Assembly: GCA_910585875.1 (NCBI GenBank)
Contig: CAJUIK010000036.1
Coordinates: forward strand, 1-17,842
DNA length: 17,842 bases
Origin: an uncultured Eubacteriales bacterium
GTDB taxonomy: Bacteria > Bacillota > Clostridia > Oscillospirales > Butyricicoccaceae
Direction of reading: 5' to 3'
In this document: positions 14,367 to 17,842 of the stretch, in pieces
How positions within the stretch are numbered: position 1 is the stretch's first letter
How the letters are laid out: the number at the start of each line of letters is the position of its first letter
Notes under the pieces: generated by a model
Database searches by the model: none
What the model was told of the DNA's origin: nothing
What the model saw: only the letters and a program-made list of their open reading frames with translations
Made by a program: the position numbers and the translations under genes

Positions 14367-16283
14367 ATGGCGATTGAAAAGATGAAGCTGGTCAATATCG
14401 TGGGCCCCTTGGGGATGTTTGATCAGGTTGCGCGGGATTGCGTGGTGGACAGCGGATTCGCGCCGGAAAGCGTGCTGGAATTCACGGGCGGCGGCGGGCT
14501 GTCCCCCTTTTCCGCTAAAAACCCCAGCGCGGCCCTGCTTTCCCGGGTGGAAAACCTGGCGGATCAGCTGGAAATCCCTTTGGGGTACCATGCGTTTTCC
14601 GCCGAACACCAGGATGAGGAAAAAATCTCCTCTTTCGTAGAGGAGCTGTCCCAGCGGTATCAGGATATTTTGGCCCGGCGGCGGCGATGGGGCGAGCCTT
14701 TAGAAGAGGACCGGCAGATCCTGATGCAGCTGGATCACATCCTGGACGTCAACGCGAACCTGGACGATTTGGCCGGCATGAAATATACCAAGCTGCGCGT
14801 CGGGCGGATTCCCAAGGAAATTTATCAGAATTACGCCAAATATGTGGAAGAAAACCCGGATATTTTCTTTTTTGTCACAGGGGACACCAAAGAATATGTC
14901 TACGGGATGTACGCCACCCCCGCCGCTTCGGCGGGAAAATCCGACGCGCTGTTTTCCTCTCTGCACTTTGAGCGGATTTCTATCTCCGACCGGGCTCACG
15001 GCAGCCCGGCCCAGGCCAAAAAGCAGCTGGAAGAGGAAAAAGAGGATTACCAGCGCCAGCTGGAGCAGGCGGAGCGGGATTTGGAAACCCTGCGCCAGGG
15101 CGCGGCGGAATCGCTGCAGGCCTATTACGCGGCGCTGAAATACGATAAGGACACCTACGACCTGCGGCGCTTCGCAGCCCATACGGAGGATACCTTCTAT
15201 CTGTGCGGCTGGGTGCCCGAGGGGGATATGGCCCAATTCGAGGCTCGGTTCGCCCCGTATCAGGACCGGGTGTACGTGCTGGAGGAGCCCCCTTCTCCGG
15301 CGGCGGAACCGCCCACCAAGCTGCGCAATAAAGGGCCTGTCCGGTTCTTTGAGCAGTTTGTGGAGATGTACGGCCTGCCCTCTTACAACGAGGCGGACCC
15401 CACTCCGCTGCTGGCGCTGACATACACCCTGTTTTTCGGCGTGATGTTCGGCGACGTGGGTCAGGGGGCTGTGTTAATTCTGGTGGGCTTGCTGGCCTGG
15501 AAGGCGCTGAAAATGCCTCTGGGCAAGATTATTTCCGTCATCGGCTGCTCTTCGACGGCCTTTGGCTTCGTCTATGGCAGCGTGTTCGGCAACGAAGAGA
15601 TATTGCCGGGGTTCAAGGTGTTTGAAAGCGTGGATAACACCAACATGATTCTGCTGTGCTCGGTGGCCATGGGCCTGATCTTCATTTCGGTGGCTATGAT
15701 GTACAATATCTATAACGGCATTCGCCAGAAGAATTTGGGCAAGGCGCTGTTTTCTCAAAACGGCGCGGCCGGATTCGTCTTTTATTGGGCGGTGGTGGCG
15801 GCCGCTTTGTGCAGCCTGCTGACCAACGTCAAGCTGTTCAATCCTCTGTATATCGGCCTGCTGATCGTGCTGCCGCTGCTGCTGATTTTTGCCCAGGAGC
15901 CTTTGGGCCGGCTGTTGGAACGGCGGCCCGATTGGGCGCCTCGGGAAAAGGGCGGCTTTATCGTGGAAAATTTCTTCGAGCTGTTTGAGATTCTGCTGTC
16001 CTTTGTTTCCAACACCATTTCTTTTGTGCGCATCGGCGCTTTCGCCCTCAACCACGTGGGCATGATGATGGTGGTTTTCGCCCTGATGGACAGCGTCGGC
16101 TCTTCGGCCAGCCCGGTTGTGTTTGTGATTGGCAACCTGTTCGTCATGTGCCTGGAGGGCCTTATTGTGGGCATTCAGGTGCTGCGGCTGGAGTTTTACG
16201 AGCTGTTCGGCCGGTTTTACTCCGGCGGCGGCTCCCCGTATCGGCCTTTTACCGTTCAGTTCCAGCGGGATAAGCGGAGCTGA
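14367..16283 (+). CDS. ntpI: V/A-type ATPase subunit I (a-type, ion half-channels)
   Basis: Subunit I holds the ion half-channels beside the rotor ring and anchors the stators. The 638-aa protein has a soluble N-terminal half including a coiled coil (about 210-260, QAKKQLEEEKEDYQRQLEQ) and a C-terminal half with about seven or eight membrane spans from residue ~345. The first of these carries TLFFGVMFGDVGQGAVL. The two rotor-facing arginines are visible: Arg555 in SFVRIGAFALNHVGM and Arg607 in VLRLEFYELFGRFY, equivalent to Arg735 and Arg799 of yeast Vph1. Start ATG 14367 has AGGAGG upstream. Length and motifs are normal, so the subunit looks functional. Confidence 0.95.
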   Translation: MAIEKMKLVNIVGPLGMFDQVARDCVVDSGFAPESVLEFTGGGGLSPFSAKNPSAALLSRVENLADQLEIPLGYHAFSAEHQDEEKISSFVEELSQRYQDILARRRRWGEPLEEDRQILMQLDHILDVNANLDDLAGMKYTKLRVGRIPKEIYQNYAKYVEENPDIFFFVTGDTKEYVYGMYATPAASAGKSDALFSSLHFERISISDRAHGSPAQAKKQLEEEKEDYQRQLEQAERDLETLRQGAAESLQAYYAALKYDKDTYDLRRFAAHTEDTFYLCGWVPEGDMAQFEARFAPYQDRVYVLEEPPSPAAEPPTKLRNKGPVRFFEQFVEMYGLPSYNEADPTPLLALTYTLFFGVMFGDVGQGAVLILVGLLAWKALKMPLGKIISVIGCSSTAFGFVYGSVFGNEEILPGFKVFESVDNTNMILLCSVAMGLIFISVAMMYNIYNGIRQKNLGKALFSQNGAAGFVFYWAVVAAALCSLLTNVKLFNPLYIGLLIVLPLLLIFAQEPLGRLLERRPDWAPREKGGFIVENFFELFEILLSFVSNTISFVRIGAFALNHVGMMMVVFALMDSVGSSASPVVFVIGNLFVMCLEGLIVGIQVLRLEFYELFGRFYSGGGSPYRPFTVQFQRDKRS

Positions 16284-16375
16284 GGACAAGGCGTTTTATT
16301 GTCTGATGAGAAAACCCGCCCGGCGGCGGGGCAGCGTTTGCAGACTGCGTCCGCCGGAGAAAAGGAGTAATTATT

Positions 16376-16798
16376 ATGGAAATCATGATTGTAACCATCT
16401 TGGCGGCCCTGGCCTTCTCCCCGCTGCTTCTGGCCTACCGCCGGCGCCAGAGCGGCCGGAGCCCCAAAGGGGCGATCATCGTCAATATCGTCGCGGTGTT
16501 CGCCCTGTGCCTGCTGACCACCGGCATGGGAATCGGCGGCCACGTCATGGCCGCGGCGGAGCAGGAAGCCGCAGCGGCTGCCTCCTCCGCAGGCTGGGGC
16601 TACCTGGCCATGGCGCTTTCCACCGGATTGGCCTGCATCGGCGGCGGCGTGGCCGTGGCTTCGGCGGCCAGCTCGGCCATTGGCGCCATTTCGGAAAACG
16701 ACAAGGTCTTCGGCAAGGCCCTGATCTTCGTGGCCCTGGCCGAAGGCATCGCCATCTACGGTATGCTGGTGTCCATCCTGATCATGCTGCGTCTGTAA
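16376..16798 (+). CDS. ntpK: V/A-type ATPase subunit K (rotor ring proteolipid)
   Basis: The 140-aa protein forms the ion-carrying rotor ring. It has four hydrophobic spans (about 3-21, 33-55, 74-104, 114-138). The second hairpin is the classical one, with GLACIGGGVAVASAASS and the ion-binding Glu123 in VALAEGIAIYG. The first hairpin is degenerate and joined by an Ala-rich linker (59-72), a short form I associate with clostridial K subunits. Aligned by eye with E. hirae NtpK, the Na+ ligand Gln110 corresponds to Val94, which speaks for proton rather than sodium use. Start ATG 16376 has AAAAGGAG upstream. The 92 bases before it hold a small GC hairpin (16315-16330). Confidence 0.92.
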   Translation: MEIMIVTILAALAFSPLLLAYRRRQSGRSPKGAIIVNIVAVFALCLLTTGMGIGGHVMAAAEQEAAAAASSAGWGYLAMALSTGLACIGGGVAVASAASSAIGAISENDKVFGKALIFVALAEGIAIYGMLVSILIMLRL

Positions 16799-16813
16799 TC
16801 GAGGGGCGGAAGA

Positions 16814-17122
16814 ATGCGGTATTTTTTGATTGCGGATAACCCGGATACCCAAACGGGCTTTCGCCTGGCGGGCATCGAAGGGGTGACGGTTTCCCGGGCT
16901 CAAGAAGCGGAGGAGGCCCTGGACGCCGCCCTGGCCCAGCCGGATATCGGCGTCATCCTGTTGACAGAAGGGTTGGCCGCCCAATGCCGCCAGCGGGTAG
17001 ACCAGATCAAATTGAGCGCCCGGACTCCGCTGCTGGTGGAGATTCCCGGACGCCAGGGCGCCGGGCGGGCGCCGGATTCCATCACCCGCTATGTGCGGGA
17101 AGCCATTGGCGTAAAAATCTAA
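16814..17122 (+). CDS. ntpG: V/A-type ATPase subunit F (NtpG, central stalk)
   Basis: The 102-aa protein matches the small Rossmann-like F subunit of the central shaft. It shows RYFLIADNPDTQTGFRLAGI at the N-terminus, DIGVILLTEGLA in the middle and PLLVEIPG before a C-terminal helix (YVREAIGVKI) that contacts subunit D. ATG 16814 lies 15 bases after the K stop, with GAGGGGCGGAAG between. The order K-F-E differs from K-E-C-G in E. hirae. Confidence 0.88.
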   Translation: MRYFLIADNPDTQTGFRLAGIEGVTVSRAQEAEEALDAALAQPDIGVILLTEGLAAQCRQRVDQIKLSARTPLLVEIPGRQGAGRAPDSITRYVREAIGVKI

Positions 17123-17134
17123 GGGGGGACGGGC

Positions 17135-17737
17135 GTGAGCGAAACAGTCAACAAGCTGGAGCGGTTTACGGCGACCATATTGGGCGACGCCAACCGGCAG
17201 AGCCGGCAGATTTTAGAGGATGTGGAAAAAGAGCGCCGCCAGCGCCTTGCCCAAGCCGAACAGCGGCTGAAGGTTCAGATGGAGAGAGAGGTGGAGGCCG
17301 GGCTAGCCCAGGTGAAAAAAGAGATGGGCCAAGCCGTTTCCCAGACCATGATGGAGCACAAGAGGGAGCTTTTTGCAAAGCGGGCCCAGGTGGTGGACCG
17401 CGTCTCCCAGGAGCTGCGCCAGAAGCTGGAGCAATGGGCGAAAACCCCGGACTATCAAAGGTGGCTGGTCCGGCAGTTTCAAAAGGCGATGGCCGCTCTG
17501 CCGGAGGGGCGGGAGCCTGTTCGGCTGCTGTGCCTGCCCCAGGACCAAGCCGCCTTGGAACAGGCCCTGGCGGGCTGCGGCCGGCTTGTCCAGCTGGAGC
17601 CGGGGCCGGATATCCGTCTGGGCGGGCTGCGGCTGGAGTGCCCGGGCTGCCATATGGCGGTAGACTGTTCCTTGGACCAGGCTTTTGAGCAGACCCGGGG
17701 GCATATTGCCGAATATATCGGCCTGAGGCTGGAATAG
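17135..17737 (+). CDS. ntpE: V/A-type ATPase subunit E (peripheral stalk)
   Basis: Subunit E forms the stator stalk with the H/G-type subunit and connects the catalytic head to subunit I. The 200-aa protein has a long charged coiled coil (about 20-100) and a globular C-terminal domain with GPDIRLGGLRLECPGCHMAV, the family's conserved G-x-x-L pattern before the last helix. The start is a GTG at 17135, preceded by AAGGGGGGA and 12 bases after the subunit F stop. No membrane span is present. It is followed after 18 bases by subunit A. Confidence 0.88.
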   Translation: MSETVNKLERFTATILGDANRQSRQILEDVEKERRQRLAQAEQRLKVQMEREVEAGLAQVKKEMGQAVSQTMMEHKRELFAKRAQVVDRVSQELRQKLEQWAKTPDYQRWLVRQFQKAMAALPEGREPVRLLCLPQDQAALEQALAGCGRLVQLEPGPDIRLGGLRLECPGCHMAVDCSLDQAFEQTRGHIAEYIGLRLE

Positions 17738-17755
17738 GCGAAGGAGGCGAGCGCG

Positions 17756-17842
17756 ATGAACGAGCAAACAAACTATCAGGTATATTCCGTCAACGGCCCG
17801 GTGGTCAAGGCCCGGGGCGGCTCGGGCCTTGCTTTGCAGGAC
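17756..17842 (+). CDS. ntpA: V/A-type ATPase catalytic subunit A, N-terminal fragment (cut by window end)
   Basis: Only 29 codons are visible. The stretch YQVYSVNGPVVKARG is the typical start of the beta-barrel domain of subunit A, the ATP-hydrolysing or ATP-making subunit. ATG 17756 has AAGGAGG (17740-17746) nine bases upstream. Position after subunit E in the operon supports the call. Nothing of the nucleotide-binding domain is in the window. Confidence 0.85.
   Translation, partial: MNEQTNYQVYSVNGPVVKARGGSGLALQD

Overview
The window looks like a moderately GC-rich Bacillota (Firmicutes) chromosome, most likely Clostridia-like; a Negativicute cannot be excluded from sequence alone. The grounds are a pyr operon that uses the NAD-linked PyrK/PyrD (type 1B) pair, a V/A-type ATPase operon, Shine-Dalgarno sites of the AGGAGG type, sigma-A-like promoters, and frequent ATGA start/stop overlaps. 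No rRNA, tRNA, CRISPR array, prophage or insertion sequence was seen.

Layout. (1) 2-4642: the 3' end of a pyrimidine operon on the + strand, carB (C-terminal half only)-pyrK-pyrD-pyrF-pyrE. Four of the five genes overlap or abut, and the leader lies outside the window. (2) 4643-7155: two tandem CNNM/CorC-type (DUF21 plus CBS) membrane protein genes. Both are interrupted: the first by a single in-frame TAG, the second by a deletion of about 50 nt that shifts the frame and leaves two ORFs overlapping by ATGA. A strong terminator follows. (3) 7161-10785: a separate promoter drives four envelope genes, namely an 8-TM protein built from an internal duplication, a small exported protein, a membrane-anchored DUF1266 protein and a single-TM anchored protein. 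The unit ends at a hairpin that can terminate from both sides. This is the least explained part of the window and the best candidate for an undescribed system. (4) 10799-12433: a minus-strand YtcJ-type amidohydrolase with its own promoter. (5) 12434-12947: a divergent intergenic region holding two promoters and a 69-bp direct repeat with hairpins. (6) 12948-17842: a V/A-type ATPase operon in the order H-C-I-K-F-E-A (A truncated by the window end).

The pyr genes act on consecutive or linked steps of UMP synthesis: carbamoyl phosphate, dihydroorotate oxidation, orotate phosphoribosylation and OMP decarboxylation. The ATPase genes encode the membrane ion-translocating part (I, K), the stalks (H/E, C, F) and the start of the catalytic head (A). 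The K subunit has the essential Glu but lacks the glutamine that ligates Na+ in the Enterococcus hirae rotor, so proton coupling is the better guess. For the central envelope cluster, the evidence supports membrane or export localisation and co-transcription, but not a biochemical function.
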